DNA of 64,000 bases from CAZIOH01 sp964540815 (GTDB lineage Bacteria > Myxococcota_A > Polyangia > Fen-1088): assembly GCA_964540815.1 (NCBI GenBank), contig CAZIOH010000024.1:8126-72125 (forward strand), given 5' to 3'. This document shows positions 45,670 through 54,336 of this stretch, in pieces (within the stretch, counting starts at the first letter, position 1; the number at the start of each line of letters is the position of its first letter). The notes beneath the pieces were generated by a model that saw nothing but the letters and a program-made list of their open reading frames with translations, had not been told where the DNA came from and did not search any database. Position numbers and translations under genes: made by a program.

Positions 45670-46386
45670 TCAAAAGGGCCATAGCCAGCCGAAGTGGCGG
45701 GACATGAACCCCTGCTTCTGGTTGTCCGTCAGATCCCCGGCGCCGACGAACTCGATCTCCGCGTCGGCGATCATCGAGCTCTTGATGCTGTTCTGCTGAT
45801 CGATGTCGATCGGGCGAACCACCCCCGAGATGTAAAAGTGCTGCTCCTCGCTGTTGACCAGCACCACCCGGTGGCCCTCGACGAAGAGATTCCCGTTGGG
45901 CAGGACCTTGCGCACCAGGGCCGGGACCGTGGCGGTCAGGTACTCGCTGCGGTCCGACTTGCCCGCGCCCCGGAAGGTGCTGGTCGACGATCCCCCGAGG
46001 TTCAGGTTGGGATCGACCCCCGCCGATTGCAGCTTGCCGAGCAGCCCCAGGAACGCATCGACCTTGGCCGCCGCCGAGGACTGGCGATCGAGGCTGGTGT
46101 TGGCGGAGCGATTGGCCGAGGCGATCTCCTCGACGTTGATGACCACCAGATCGTTCTCGTGCAGCGCCCGGGCGTCGGTGAACAGCATCGAAGCCGGCCG
46201 CCCGTCCTGCCAGAGGCTGCCCTCCGACAACGGTGGGGTCTTCTTGTCCGCCTTGGTGTCGCTGGCATAGTCGCGCTTCTTCTGCTTGTAAGCGCCCGTA
46301 TGGGCCGGACCGCACCCGCCAACCGCAGCCAGCGCCACCAGCCCCCCCAGCAGGAGCCGGACCGCGCGCGCCACCGAGGTCCTCAT
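45670..46386 (-). CDS. flgH: Flagellar L-ring lipoprotein FlgH
   Basis: A 238-residue outer-membrane lipoprotein that forms the L-ring. The ATG overlaps the flgA stop (ATGA) and gives a signal ending ALAAVGGC. The typical segments SLWQDGRPASMLFTDARALHENDLVVINVEE, LVRKVLPNGNLFVEGHRVVLVNSEEQHFYISGVVRPIDI and GFMSRHFGWLWPF are present. Together with FlgI it shows a Gram-negative envelope. Confidence 0.94.
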   Translation of the reverse strand: MRTSVARAVRLLLGGLVALAAVGGCGPAHTGAYKQKKRDYASDTKADKKTPPLSEGSLWQDGRPASMLFTDARALHENDLVVINVEEIASANRSANTSLDRQSSAAAKVDAFLGLLGKLQSAGVDPNLNLGGSSTSTFRGAGKSDRSEYLTATVPALVRKVLPNGNLFVEGHRVVLVNSEEQHFYISGVVRPIDIDQQNSIKSSMIADAEIEFVGAGDLTDNQKQGFMSRHFGWLWPF

Positions 46387-47288
46387 GGGACGGTCACCAT
46401 CAGTCGTCCCCCGACCAGCGTTCCCTCCACGTGCTTGCCCGAGGGCAGGACCGCGCACTGCGCCCGCCCACAGGCGAGAGCGTGCCCGAGCTGCTCGACC
46501 TGCAAACCGCCCGACACCAGCACGACCTTCAGGGCCTCACCGTTGCGAGGACCGGCGGCGCGCACCGCCGAGGGCTCGATCACCTGTCCGGCGGCGATCA
46601 GCCGGTCGGCCACCACGTCCGCGCCGAGCACCGCCGGAGCCTGTCCGGCGCGGATCTCGCGCTCCTCGAGCCGGACCGCCCCGGGAGTCACCGGCTCGCC
46701 AGCCCGGATGGACCGCAGCGCCACCGGCGTCGGCCCCATGACCCGCACGTCGGCCCACAGCCAGCCGGTGCACGCCGCGCGTGGCGTCGGCTGGTGGGTC
46801 ACGCCCGACTTCTCCTTCTTGGTGGCGGTGGCGGAGACGGCGCTCGCGGCGCCGACCACCGCGGACGGACCTCCCGCGATGAACTTGACCGCCACCCGCC
46901 CCGTGCCCTGGATCGGGTGGGACACCTCGAAGGTCACCCCGGGGGCCTCGCCACCTTGACCACAGGCCCGCGTCGGCATCGTGACCCGGAGCAACTCGAC
47001 GCGCGCATCGCTGCCGGGGACCGAGAGCGCCCCGGTGAGCGCAGCCCCGAGTCCGGGGAATGGCTCCCCGACCGACACGGCGCCCGCCACGGGCTCTCCG
47101 GGGGCGGCGAAGGCCGCGGCCTGCAATCCGATCGGCGTGCCAACCACCATGCCGACGAGCGTGCCGACCAGTGTGACGACGATGGCCCGGCGACCTCCCG
47201 GCGCCCTCGGCGCAAGGGAGCCGCCGCGCTGGCCCGGGCTTCTGAGCGCCGGGCGCGAATCGCCGGCCAGCGGCTCGAATGAATCCAT
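46383..47288 (-). CDS. flgA: Flagellar P-ring assembly chaperone FlgA
   Basis: A 301-residue protein. A membrane segment (AIVVTLVGTLVGMVVG) near residue 40 serves as signal. The C-terminal SAF-type domain is clear: VALRSIRAGEPVTPGAVRLEEREIRAGQAPAVLG, ADRLIAAGQVIEPSAVRA, and the end EALKVVLVSGGLQVE..VEGTLVGGRLMVTV. It helps FlgI assemble. The ATG at 47288 with AGGCAGGTG is preferred over one at 47306. Confidence 0.88.
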   Translation of the reverse strand: MDSFEPLAGDSRPALRSPGQRGGSLAPRAPGGRRAIVVTLVGTLVGMVVGTPIGLQAAAFAAPGEPVAGAVSVGEPFPGLGAALTGALSVPGSDARVELLRVTMPTRACGQGGEAPGVTFEVSHPIQGTGRVAVKFIAGGPSAVVGAASAVSATATKKEKSGVTHQPTPRAACTGWLWADVRVMGPTPVALRSIRAGEPVTPGAVRLEEREIRAGQAPAVLGADVVADRLIAAGQVIEPSAVRAAGPRNGEALKVVLVSGGLQVEQLGHALACGRAQCAVLPSGKHVEGTLVGGRLMVTVP

Positions 47289-47311
47289 GACACCTGCCTT
47301 CCGCATCTCGT

Positions 47312-48097
47312 TCACCGCAGCTGCGTCAGCCGCTGCAACATCTGGTCGGCGGTCTGGATGACCTTGGAGTTCATCTCGTAGGCCCGCTGGGTCGAGATCA
47401 TGTCGATCATCTCCTCCACCGCCTTCACGTTCGAGCCTTCGAGATAACCCTGGTTGATCTGACCGGCCCCCTGCTCCCCTGGCCGCAGCTGCAGCTCCTG
47501 GCCGCTGGCGGCGGTGGGCTGGAACAGGTTGTTCCCGATCGCCTCGAGCGCCGCAGGATTGGTGAAGGTGGTGAGCTGGAGCTGACCGAGCTCGGTCGGA
47601 TCGGTCTTGCTCGGAACCTTCGCCAGGACCTTGCCATCCGGCTGGATCGTGAGGCTGATGGTCTCGGGCGGGACGGTGATGCCCGGCTCCACCAGCTCGC
47701 CCTGCTGGGTGACCAGCCGTCCCGTCTCGTCCACCCGCAGGTTGCCCGCCCGGGTGAAGGCGATGTCCCCCGAGCTGCGCTGGATCCGCAGGAAGCCGGC
47801 GCCGTCGATCATGACGTCGAGCGGGTTCTGGGTGTTCTGGGGATCGCCCGGACCGCTGGCCCGGGTGGTGCTTCCGGTCTTGACCCCGAGCCCCACCTGC
47901 AGGGGCGACGGCTGACCGCCTCCCTGCGGGCCGGAGGCCGTGGCCTGGATCATGGTGTCCGACAGCAGGTCCTCGAACTCGGCGCGCACCCGCTTGAACG
48001 CGGTGGTCGACGTGTTGGCCAGGTTGTTGGCAATCACGTCCATCTTCAGTTGTTGGGCTTCCATCCCGGTGGCAGCCGTGTACAGCGATCGCAGCAT
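47312..48097 (-). CDS. flgG: Flagellar distal rod protein FlgG
   Basis: A 261-residue rod protein of normal length. N-terminal motif: MLRSLYTAATGMEAQQLKMD then VIANNLANTSTTAFKR. C-terminus: YLEGSNVKAVEEMIDMISTQRAYEMNSKVIQTADQML. The ATG has an ATAGGAGCC site. It lies 26 bases after flgF. Confidence 0.96.
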   Translation of the reverse strand: MLRSLYTAATGMEAQQLKMDVIANNLANTSTTAFKRVRAEFEDLLSDTMIQATASGPQGGGQPSPLQVGLGVKTGSTTRASGPGDPQNTQNPLDVMIDGAGFLRIQRSSGDIAFTRAGNLRVDETGRLVTQQGELVEPGITVPPETISLTIQPDGKVLAKVPSKTDPTELGQLQLTTFTNPAALEAIGNNLFQPTAASGQELQLRPGEQGAGQINQGYLEGSNVKAVEEMIDMISTQRAYEMNSKVIQTADQMLQRLTQLR

Positions 48098-48123
48098 GAT
48101 GGGCTCCTATCTGGCGTTTTCCA

Positions 48124-48846
48124 CTAGCGAGACTTGCCGACCTCGATCACGCGATCGTCGAGCCGACGGTAGGTCTGAATGGCCTGCATGGCGGTCTCGA
48201 ACTGCCGCTGGGCCCCGATCATGTCCACCGTCGCCTGCAAGGCCGTCGAGTTGCCGAGCTCGACCTGTCCAACGGTGATGCCGGGCTCCATCGGCACCGC
48301 TGCCCCGCCCTGCCCCGCGACCGGCGCGTACAGCGAGGCCCCGAGGTGTCCGACCGGACCCGTGAGCCGCACCATCGACAGGCGATCGAGCTCGACTTGA
48401 CCGGCCATCACGGCGCCCGACTCGCGGAGCGTGACCGGAGCTCCGGGTGGAACCTGGATGAGATTTCCCGAGACCCCGACGAGGGGGTGCCCGGCCGAGA
48501 CCAGGAAGCCGTCCCCGTTCAGCATCAGGCGACCGTTGCGGGTGAAGCCTGGGCCACTGCCCGTGTCGATCACCAGGAAGCCGTCGTCCTTCGGCACCAC
48601 GTCGAGGGGATTGCCCGTTCCGACGATGGTCCCGGTCGCCAGGTTGGCGCCCGAGCCCACCACCGCGGTCGACACCTTGTCCGACGGGCCACGGGCTCCG
48701 CCGGGCTGCGGTAGGAAGGACTGGAACGCGGGGTGCGACGCCTTGAAGCCGGGCGTCTCGACGTTCGCCAGGTTGTCGGCGATCGCGTCGAGCTGCTCGG
48801 CGCGCGCGGCGGCAGCCGCCATACCTACATAGATTCCGTCAGCCAT
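48124..48846 (-). CDS. flgF: Flagellar proximal rod protein FlgF
   Basis: A 240-residue rod protein and first gene of the flg block. The N-terminal YVGMAAAAARAEQLDAIADN followed by LANVETPGFKA and the C-terminal LGNSTALQATVDMIGAQRQFETAMQAIQTY are typical. The ATG at 48846 has the site AAGGAGCAGGT. A sigma-54-type promoter lies 30 to 46 bases upstream. Confidence 0.93.
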   Translation of the reverse strand: MADGIYVGMAAAAARAEQLDAIADNLANVETPGFKASHPAFQSFLPQPGGARGPSDKVSTAVVGSGANLATGTIVGTGNPLDVVPKDDGFLVIDTGSGPGFTRNGRLMLNGDGFLVSAGHPLVGVSGNLIQVPPGAPVTLRESGAVMAGQVELDRLSMVRLTGPVGHLGASLYAPVAGQGGAAVPMEPGITVGQVELGNSTALQATVDMIGAQRQFETAMQAIQTYRRLDDRVIEVGKSR

Positions 48847-48876
48847 TTGACCTGCTCCTTCCTCGACCCGGTGAAC

Positions 48877-48892
48877 AGCAAGACCAGGGCCA
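48877..48892 (-). promoter_or_regulatory. Candidate sigma-54 promoter for the flgF operon
   Basis: On the minus strand TGGCCCTGGTCTTGCT matches the sigma-54 pattern TGGCACG-N4-TTGCW with GG and GC exactly 10 bases apart. Transcription would begin about 20 bases before the flgF ATG, leaving just room for its strong ribosome site. Sigma-54 control of rod, ring and hook genes is common in proteobacterial-type flagellar systems. Confidence 0.6.
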
Positions 48893-49015
48893 GCCGGGTG
48901 GGCCGCTCGCCGTCGGGTTTCTGACTCTCGCGTCGCGCCGCGATCGCGCGGGAGTCGCCCGGCGGGTCTCAAGCCGCGCCGTGCGTGGGCCGAAGCAACT
49001 CTCGTGCGGCCGAAG

Positions 49016-49426
49016 ATGCGCCTCGACCCGGTGGTTCGCCTCAAGGAACAACGCGAGCAGCTCTCGCTGCGCGCCCTCGCGGACTCTGCGCGACAGCTGG
49101 CGGCGGCCGAGGATCACCTGCGAAGGGCCAAGGACACGGCCACCGCCGATCGCCGCAAGGCCGGTTTGGCGCCCGCCTCGGAGTGGCTGCTGACGGAGCT
49201 GTCGCACACCCGCGCCCTCGCCGACGTTCGCCAGGCCGAGCTGGCGGTGGCGGCCGCCAACCAGGTGTCGACCTCCTCGCGCACCCACTACGCGACCGCC
49301 CACTCCGATGCCGAGGCGCTGCGAAAGGTGACCGCCGTGCGGGTGGAAGAGCTGGAGCGCGAGCGCGCCGCGGCCGAGCGCCGCGAGCTGGACGAGCTGG
49401 CCATGCTCCGCCGCCCCGCCGCCTGA
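49016..49426 (+). CDS. fliJ: FliJ-like flagellar coiled-coil protein
   Basis: A 136-residue all-helical protein. The start RLDPVVRLKEQREQLSLRALADSARQLA and the long heptad pattern through EELERERAAAERRELDELAML match FliJ, the stalk protein that couples FliI ATPase to FlhA. It is on the opposite strand from every other flagellar gene here and away from fliH/fliI, which are not in the window. The ATG at 49016 is preferred over a GTG 12 bases upstream. Confidence 0.7.
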   Translation: MRLDPVVRLKEQREQLSLRALADSARQLAAAEDHLRRAKDTATADRRKAGLAPASEWLLTELSHTRALADVRQAELAVAAANQVSTSSRTHYATAHSDAEALRKVTAVRVEELERERAAAERRELDELAMLRRPAA

Positions 49427-49780
49427 GCCGCGTCGTCCGTTCAACAAGATGAGCGGGCCATCAAACCCGTGGCCGCTGTCGTTGTCGTGGCCGTGGCCGT
49501 GGCCGTTGTCGTGATCGTGGCCGCCCCCGTGGTCGTGGCGGTGCACGTGAACGCGAACGCCCCCCGTGGTCGTGATCGAGAACGCCCGGCTCGGGGGATC
49601 GATCACGATGCCACTTCCTGAACCGTCGTTTCGATCGCGCCCAGGGTGGCGTTCAGGTGCACGTGCACGGCCACGATCACGGGTTCGATCACGATCACGA
49701 TGACGATCTCGGCCACGATGAAGGGCTCTTGACCGGTCGGCGGAGCTGCCGGCTGGAGTAGCCTCACCTCTCGGGTAGGG
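49427..49780. repeat. His-codon-rich imperfect inverted repeat between convergent genes
   Basis: The 354 bases between the ends of fliJ (plus) and the HDOD-GGDEF gene (minus) hold no convincing gene. Left arm (about 49460-49562) and right arm (about 49645-49720) are imperfect inverted copies; GGTGCACGTGAACGC on the left faces GCGTTCAGGTGCACG on the right. At the centre GTGATCGA (49572) and TCGATCAC (49599) form a perfect 8-bp stem. Read outward from the centre, each arm encodes a His/Asp-rich string (VHVHRHDHGGGHDHD on minus, VHVHGHDHGFDHDHDDD on plus). It may act as a two-way terminator. Confidence 0.6.
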
Positions 49781-51292
49781 TCAGGTGGTCTTGCCGAAGC
49801 TGACCACCCGGTTCCGCCCCGCGCGCTTGGCCTCGGCCAGGGTCTTCTCGAGCGCCGCGAGGAGATCGCTCGGCGCCAGGAAGGTGAGATCCTCGTCGAG
49901 GGTCACGCACCCGATCGACGCGCTCATGCGCACCGGATCGCCGATGCCGATGTCGTGCTGGTTCTCCTCGATCTTCTTGCGCATGCGCTCGGCCACCACC
50001 GCCGCGCCCGCCGCGTGCGTGTCGATGAGCACCAGGGCGAACTCCTCCCCGCCGTAGCGGGCGGCGAGATCGCGGTAGCGCAGCCGCTCCCCGACCAGGA
50101 CCCCGATGGCGTGAAGCGCGCGATCACCCGCCTCGCGTCCGAAGGTCTGGTTCACCATGTCGAGATGGTCCGGGTCGCACAGCAACACGCTGAGCGGCTT
50201 GCCCACCTGCTTGGCGAACTCGAACTGCTCCTTGAGGTACGCGTCGAAGCGCTTTCGGGTCGCGAGCCCGGTCAATGCATCCTGCTCGGGCGCGCTGCTG
50301 GGCGTCGCGGGGCTCTTTCCAGAGCCGCCGGAGCCCCCGCCGCCTGCACCGGGGAGGCTGGTCACCACCGCGTCCGGGTAGCGCAGGGCCTGCTCGGCGG
50401 CGGCCGCCAGCTCCTCCAGCTGATCGGCGTCGCCCACCTCGATGTCGAAGAGCGGCGCGACGTGCCCGAGCACCCGGTTCACGCGCTTGATGAGGGCCAC
50501 GGTCCGGTCGGTGTCGAGGCCCATCATCTCGCGCACCGCCGCGCCCGCCGCCCGCGCCGCCGCCGCGGTGTCCGGACGGGCCCACACGTCGGCCAGGATC
50601 CCCGAGACCGCCACGGTCAAGGTCGTCTTCTCGGTCGCTGGGTCGGTGCCGCGTTGCCAGCGCCCCGGGTCATGGCTGCTGCCGACGGCCACCCGGATGA
50701 TCTCCGGGAGGCGCCACTGACTGAGCAGCCAGCGGCCGACCTCCGCGTGGTCGCCCCCGAAGGCCTGGGTCTCCATCGCACGCAGCTTGGCGTGGTCCGG
50801 GCCCGCGCTCTGGCACATGGGCTGGTACATCTCGAACACCGCCTGCTCGAGGGCCAGCTGACCGATGTCCTGGAGCAGCCCCGCCAAGAAGGCATCCTCC
50901 GGGTGCCGCAGCCCCTCGAGGCGCGCCAGATCGTGCGCGATGGTCCCGGCCACGAGGGCCCGGCGCCAGAAGCCCCGCCCGAGGGCGCCTCGCTCGTGGG
51001 CCCGCACCTCGCCGAGGATCGAGAAGCCGAGCGCCAGCGTCCGCACGGCGTTCACCCCGAGGAGCACCAGCACCTGTGACAGGTTCCCGACCTCGCGCTT
51101 GACCGCGATGAGCGGCGAGTTCACCAGGGACACGATGCGGGCCGAGAGCCCCGGGTCGCTCCCGAGGGCGCGCGCCACGTCGCCCACGTCGAAGTTGTCG
51201 CGCTGGCACAGGCGGATCACGTGCAGCGCCACCGGCGGGAGACTGGGAAGGTTCTTGCAGGCTTCGAGCTTCTGCCGGAGGGCGACTTGCAT
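49781..51292 (-). CDS. HDOD-GGDEF signalling protein (probable diguanylate cyclase)
   Basis: A 503-residue cytoplasmic protein. Residues 10-210 form an HDOD domain (LPSLPPVALHVIRLCQ, LSARIVSLVNSPLIA, DAFLAGLLQDIGQLAL). After a Gly/Ser linker, residues 330-500 form a GGDEF domain with active-site GGEEF and an RYRD inhibitory-site motif five residues before it, so it should make c-di-GMP under product control. It lies five bases after fliA and is probably co-transcribed with it. A likely role is linking motility gene expression to c-di-GMP; this is inference. Confidence 0.88.
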   Translation of the reverse strand: MQVALRQKLEACKNLPSLPPVALHVIRLCQRDNFDVGDVARALGSDPGLSARIVSLVNSPLIAVKREVGNLSQVLVLLGVNAVRTLALGFSILGEVRAHERGALGRGFWRRALVAGTIAHDLARLEGLRHPEDAFLAGLLQDIGQLALEQAVFEMYQPMCQSAGPDHAKLRAMETQAFGGDHAEVGRWLLSQWRLPEIIRVAVGSSHDPGRWQRGTDPATEKTTLTVAVSGILADVWARPDTAAAARAAGAAVREMMGLDTDRTVALIKRVNRVLGHVAPLFDIEVGDADQLEELAAAAEQALRYPDAVVTSLPGAGGGGSGGSGKSPATPSSAPEQDALTGLATRKRFDAYLKEQFEFAKQVGKPLSVLLCDPDHLDMVNQTFGREAGDRALHAIGVLVGERLRYRDLAARYGGEEFALVLIDTHAAGAAVVAERMRKKIEENQHDIGIGDPVRMSASIGCVTLDEDLTFLAPSDLLAALEKTLAEAKRAGRNRVVSFGKTT

Positions 51293-51297
51293 GGCGA

Positions 51298-52161
51298 CTA
51301 CCTCTTCTTTCGATCGAGGGGCTCCACGCGCGTCGGCGCGCGCGGGCCCCCGGACGGGGTGGCTGGGGTCGCCGGGGTGGCACCGGGGTGACTGGGGACG
51401 GAGACCGGAACCGGAACCTGAACCGAAACCGGGACGGGCGCGCTGGCCGCCGCGGCGCCCTCCTCGCTCGCCAGCGCGAGCCTGAGCTTCTTGAGGCCGT
51501 CGGCGTGCAACTGGCAGATGCGGGGCTCGCTCACGTCCAGGATCTTGGCGATCTCGCGGTAGGTGAGCCCCTCGAGGTAGTGCAGCCCGAGCACCGTCTG
51601 CAGCCGATCGGGCAGATCCCGGATGTGGCGGGCGAGGGCCGCCACCAGCTGGGTCCGGTTGATCTGCTCGACGATGTCCGAGCCCTCCGGATCGGCGGCG
51701 ACCGAGGCGACGGACAGGCGATCGAGAGGGATGTGCGGCTCGAGCAAGGTCTCGATCCCGCTCACCTCGTCGAGCTCGACCTTCATCTCGACCGATACCT
51801 CCTCGGTCGAGGGCTCGCGCCCGAGCTGATCCTGCAGGCGCTTCTTGGCCTTCTGCAGGTCATCGGTGCGCGAGCGCAGCCGCCGCGGGAGGTGGTCCAT
51901 CCGCCGCAGCTCGTCCAGCATCGCGCCACGAACCCGGTGCTCGACGAAGGTCTCGAAGGTGACCCCCCGGCTGCCGTCGAAGCGCTTGGCGGCCTCGAGC
52001 AGCCCCAGCGCTCCGGCCGACCACAGATCGTCGTGGGCGCTCTGCAACCCGGTCCGCAGCACGATCCGTCGGGCCACCCGGTCGAGCAGGTTCGCGTACT
52101 TCGCGATCAGATCGTCCGCCTCGCGGTTGCTCGGGGCATATGTCGCGAGCGCGCGGCGCAT
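51298..52161 (-). CDS. fliA: Flagellar sigma factor FliA (sigma-28)
   Basis: A 287-residue sigma factor for late flagellar genes. Region 2: YANLLDRVARRIVLRTGLQSAHDDLWSAGALGLLEAAKRFDGSRGVTFETFVEHRVRGAMLDELR. Region 3: AKKRLQDQLGREPSTEEVS. Region 4: ALARHIRDLPDRLQTVLGLHYLEGLTYREIAKILDVSEPRICQLHADGLKKLR. A C-terminal tail of about 50 residues, rich in Pro, Val, Ala and Thr, is beyond the normal family length and may be flexible. The ATG follows the flhG stop by two bases. FlgM at 43482-43781 is its expected antagonist. Confidence 0.92.
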   Translation of the reverse strand: MRRALATYAPSNREADDLIAKYANLLDRVARRIVLRTGLQSAHDDLWSAGALGLLEAAKRFDGSRGVTFETFVEHRVRGAMLDELRRMDHLPRRLRSRTDDLQKAKKRLQDQLGREPSTEEVSVEMKVELDEVSGIETLLEPHIPLDRLSVASVAADPEGSDIVEQINRTQLVAALARHIRDLPDRLQTVLGLHYLEGLTYREIAKILDVSEPRICQLHADGLKKLRLALASEEGAAAASAPVPVSVQVPVPVSVPSHPGATPATPATPSGGPRAPTRVEPLDRKKR

Positions 52162-52163
52162 GA

Positions 52164-53048
52164 TCAGCCCGCGGCTGCCGCCTCGGCCTCCCGGAAGAGC
52201 CGTTGCCACATGAACTTGAGCCCGCCTTCGACGGACGTGGGCGCCGTGCTGTCCGCCAGCAGGCGCTCGGTGACCGCGGCGATGGCGCGCGCGGAGGGGC
52301 TCGACGGAAACATCTCGCACACCGGCCGCTGGGCCATGATCGCCTTGTGCAGGTTCTCGTCGCGCGGCACGTACCCGAGGTGGCGCACCTTGGCCTGCAG
52401 GAACTTGCTGGTGACGGCCGTCAGCTTCTGGAAGACCCCGCGGGCCGCCAGCTCGTCGACCACCGGGTTGACGATCACGTTGAAGGTGGTCACGCCCGCC
52501 TGCTGCGAGAGCACCTTGACCGCCGCGTAGGCGTCGACGAGCGAGGTCGGCTCCGGGCTCACCACCAGGATCGCCTCCTGGGCCGCCCCCACGAAGAAGA
52601 GCACGTTCTCGCCGATCCCGGCCCCCGAGTCGATGAGCACCAGGTCGAAGCGATCCTCGATGGGCTCGAGCGCCTGCACGAAGCGGAACTTCTGGCCGTC
52701 GTCGAGGTGCGACAGGGTCTGCACCCCCGAGCCCGCCGGCAGCAGCATCACGCCCTGCGGCCCCTCGACCAGCACGTCCTCGATGCCGAGGCCCCGATCG
52801 AGCTCCAGCAGATCGCCGAGGTGGTGGCGCGGCTTCACACCGAGCACGATCTCCACGTTGGCGAGGCCGAGATCGGCGTCGATGATCAGCACGCGCTTGC
52901 CGGCGCGGGCGGCGCAGGTGGCGATGTTGGCGGTGAGGTTGGTCTTGCCCACGCCACCTTTCCCGCTGGTGACGGCGTAGATCTTGAGTGGTGGGCGTTG
53001 CATGCGGGCGGATCGGACGAGCTGCCTGAGACTATCGGCTTGGTCCAC
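52164..53048 (-). CDS. flhG: MinD-like ATPase FlhG (YlxH)
   Basis: A 294-residue P-loop ATPase that limits flagellar number. The deviant Walker A is KIYAVTSGKGGVGKTNLTANIA, followed by RVLIIDADLGLANVEIVLG and the DLVLIDSGAGIGENVLFF block. The GTG at 53048 has a perfect AAGGAGCAGGTCC site and overlaps the end of flhF by 17 bases; the start DQADSLRQL is the usual FlhG beginning with the DQA motif. It works with FlhF. Confidence 0.93.
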   Translation of the reverse strand: MDQADSLRQLVRSARMQRPPLKIYAVTSGKGGVGKTNLTANIATCAARAGKRVLIIDADLGLANVEIVLGVKPRHHLGDLLELDRGLGIEDVLVEGPQGVMLLPAGSGVQTLSHLDDGQKFRFVQALEPIEDRFDLVLIDSGAGIGENVLFFVGAAQEAILVVSPEPTSLVDAYAAVKVLSQQAGVTTFNVIVNPVVDELAARGVFQKLTAVTSKFLQAKVRHLGYVPRDENLHKAIMAQRPVCEMFPSSPSARAIAAVTERLLADSTAPTSVEGGLKFMWQRLFREAEAAAAG

Positions 53049-54336
53049 GGACCTGCTCCTTGTCGTCGGCGGCCTGAGGATCGACCGCTGAAATGGATCC
53101 CATCGGAGCATAGGAGGCTCGCCTTGAAGGCCGCGCCGCGCCAAGACCCAGGCCAAGACGCGGGACAAGGTCCGCGCCAAAACCCAGGCAGGCCTCGAGC
53201 AAGTTGGAGTCGCTGACCGGGTGGATGTCCTCCGGGACCCGCTGTCCGTCGCAATAGCAGGCCACCGGGCGCTGGACCACCGTGGCGGCCGAGAAGCCCG
53301 CGGCCGGGGCCTCGGCCTCGTCGAGCTTGGTGAAGATCAGCCGCTCGACGCCGAAACCCTTGTAGCGGCGGGCGATGGCCGCGAGGTCGCGCGCCCCCGC
53401 CACCAGCGAGACCACCAGGTTCATCTGGACGTTGGGGGCATGGCGCACCAGCTCCATCTGGGCGGCCAGGGACTCGGCGTCCGAGCGACCGGCCGTGTCG
53501 ATCAGCACCAGATCCGCGTCGCTGGTGCGATCGATGGCCTCGAGCAGGGTCTGGCGATCGCGGGCGACGTAGGTGGGTGCGTTCATGATGCGGCCATACC
53601 GGGTGAGCTGGTCGCTGGCGCCGACCCGATAGGTGTCGACGGTGATGAGTCCCACCTTGAACCTGGTCTCGAGCAGGGCGCGGGCGGCAATCTTGGCGAT
53701 GGCGGTGGTCTTGCCGACCCCGGTCGGCCCGACCAGGGCGACGGTGCGCCGGGCGTCGGCGCTCCAGGGCGTGGCCGCGGGCAGGAGCAGCTTGCGCGCG
53801 GAGACCGCCACCTGGGCCTCGAGCTCGGCGGTCCGGTCGGCGCCGGCATCCACCGCCGCCTCGATCCAGCCGCGGGCCAGGGTGGGTTCGAGCCCTCGCT
53901 CGACCAGCCGGCGATGGAGCTTCCGGGCGTTGCTGCCGAGGTGGCGCAGGTCGTCGGGCTCGTCGAGCCGGTCGGGCTTGCGCTCGGGCCGGTCGGCGGC
54001 GCGGGCCCGCCCGCCGGGGCCAGCCTCGGGGCCGCCCGTGCGGTCGAGCGAGCGGCGCACGTCCTCCATCACCCGCGTGAAGGCGGCGAAGTCCACCTGA
54101 CCGCTCGCGTTCAGACCGTTGGAGGTCGCGGGCTTGGTCCCGGAGCGGGAGGGCTCGGCCGAGCTCGGAGAGGCGGCGGTGACCTCCACCTGCGGTCGCC
54201 CGAAGATCCCGCCCGAGAGCTGGCGGCTGCCGATGACGACGGCGTCGGCGCCGAGCGCGGCCTTGACCGCTGCCAGGGCCTGGCGGGCGTCGGGCGCGCG
54301 AAAGGTGCGAATGATGGTGGCCACGTCTCTGTTCAT
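53032..54336 (-). CDS. flhF: SRP-like GTPase FlhF
   Basis: A 434-residue GTPase that places the flagellum at the pole. The N-terminal B domain (IIRTFRAPDARQALAAVKAALGADAVVIGSR) is followed by a charged linker. The NG domain holds VALVGPTGVGKTTAIAKIAA, VGLITVDTYRVGASDQL, LVLIDTAGRSD and IFTKLDEAEA. A C-terminal extension rich in Gly/Leu/Arg is unusual. It lies between flhA and flhG, the normal order, but 124 non-coding bases after flhA. Confidence 0.94.
   Translation of the reverse strand: MNRDVATIIRTFRAPDARQALAAVKAALGADAVVIGSRQLSGGIFGRPQVEVTAASPSSAEPSRSGTKPATSNGLNASGQVDFAAFTRVMEDVRRSLDRTGGPEAGPGGRARAADRPERKPDRLDEPDDLRHLGSNARKLHRRLVERGLEPTLARGWIEAAVDAGADRTAELEAQVAVSARKLLLPAATPWSADARRTVALVGPTGVGKTTAIAKIAARALLETRFKVGLITVDTYRVGASDQLTRYGRIMNAPTYVARDRQTLLEAIDRTSDADLVLIDTAGRSDAESLAAQMELVRHAPNVQMNLVVSLVAGARDLAAIARRYKGFGVERLIFTKLDEAEAPAAGFSAATVVQRPVACYCDGQRVPEDIHPVSDSNLLEACLGFGADLVPRLGLGLGAARPSRRASYAPMGSISAVDPQAADDKEQVRGPSR

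Noticed and set aside
49430..49606. A His-rich gene on the minus strand
   Set aside because: The only start is GTG without a ribosome site, and the frame has no stop before running antisense through fliJ. The inverted-repeat explanation fits better.
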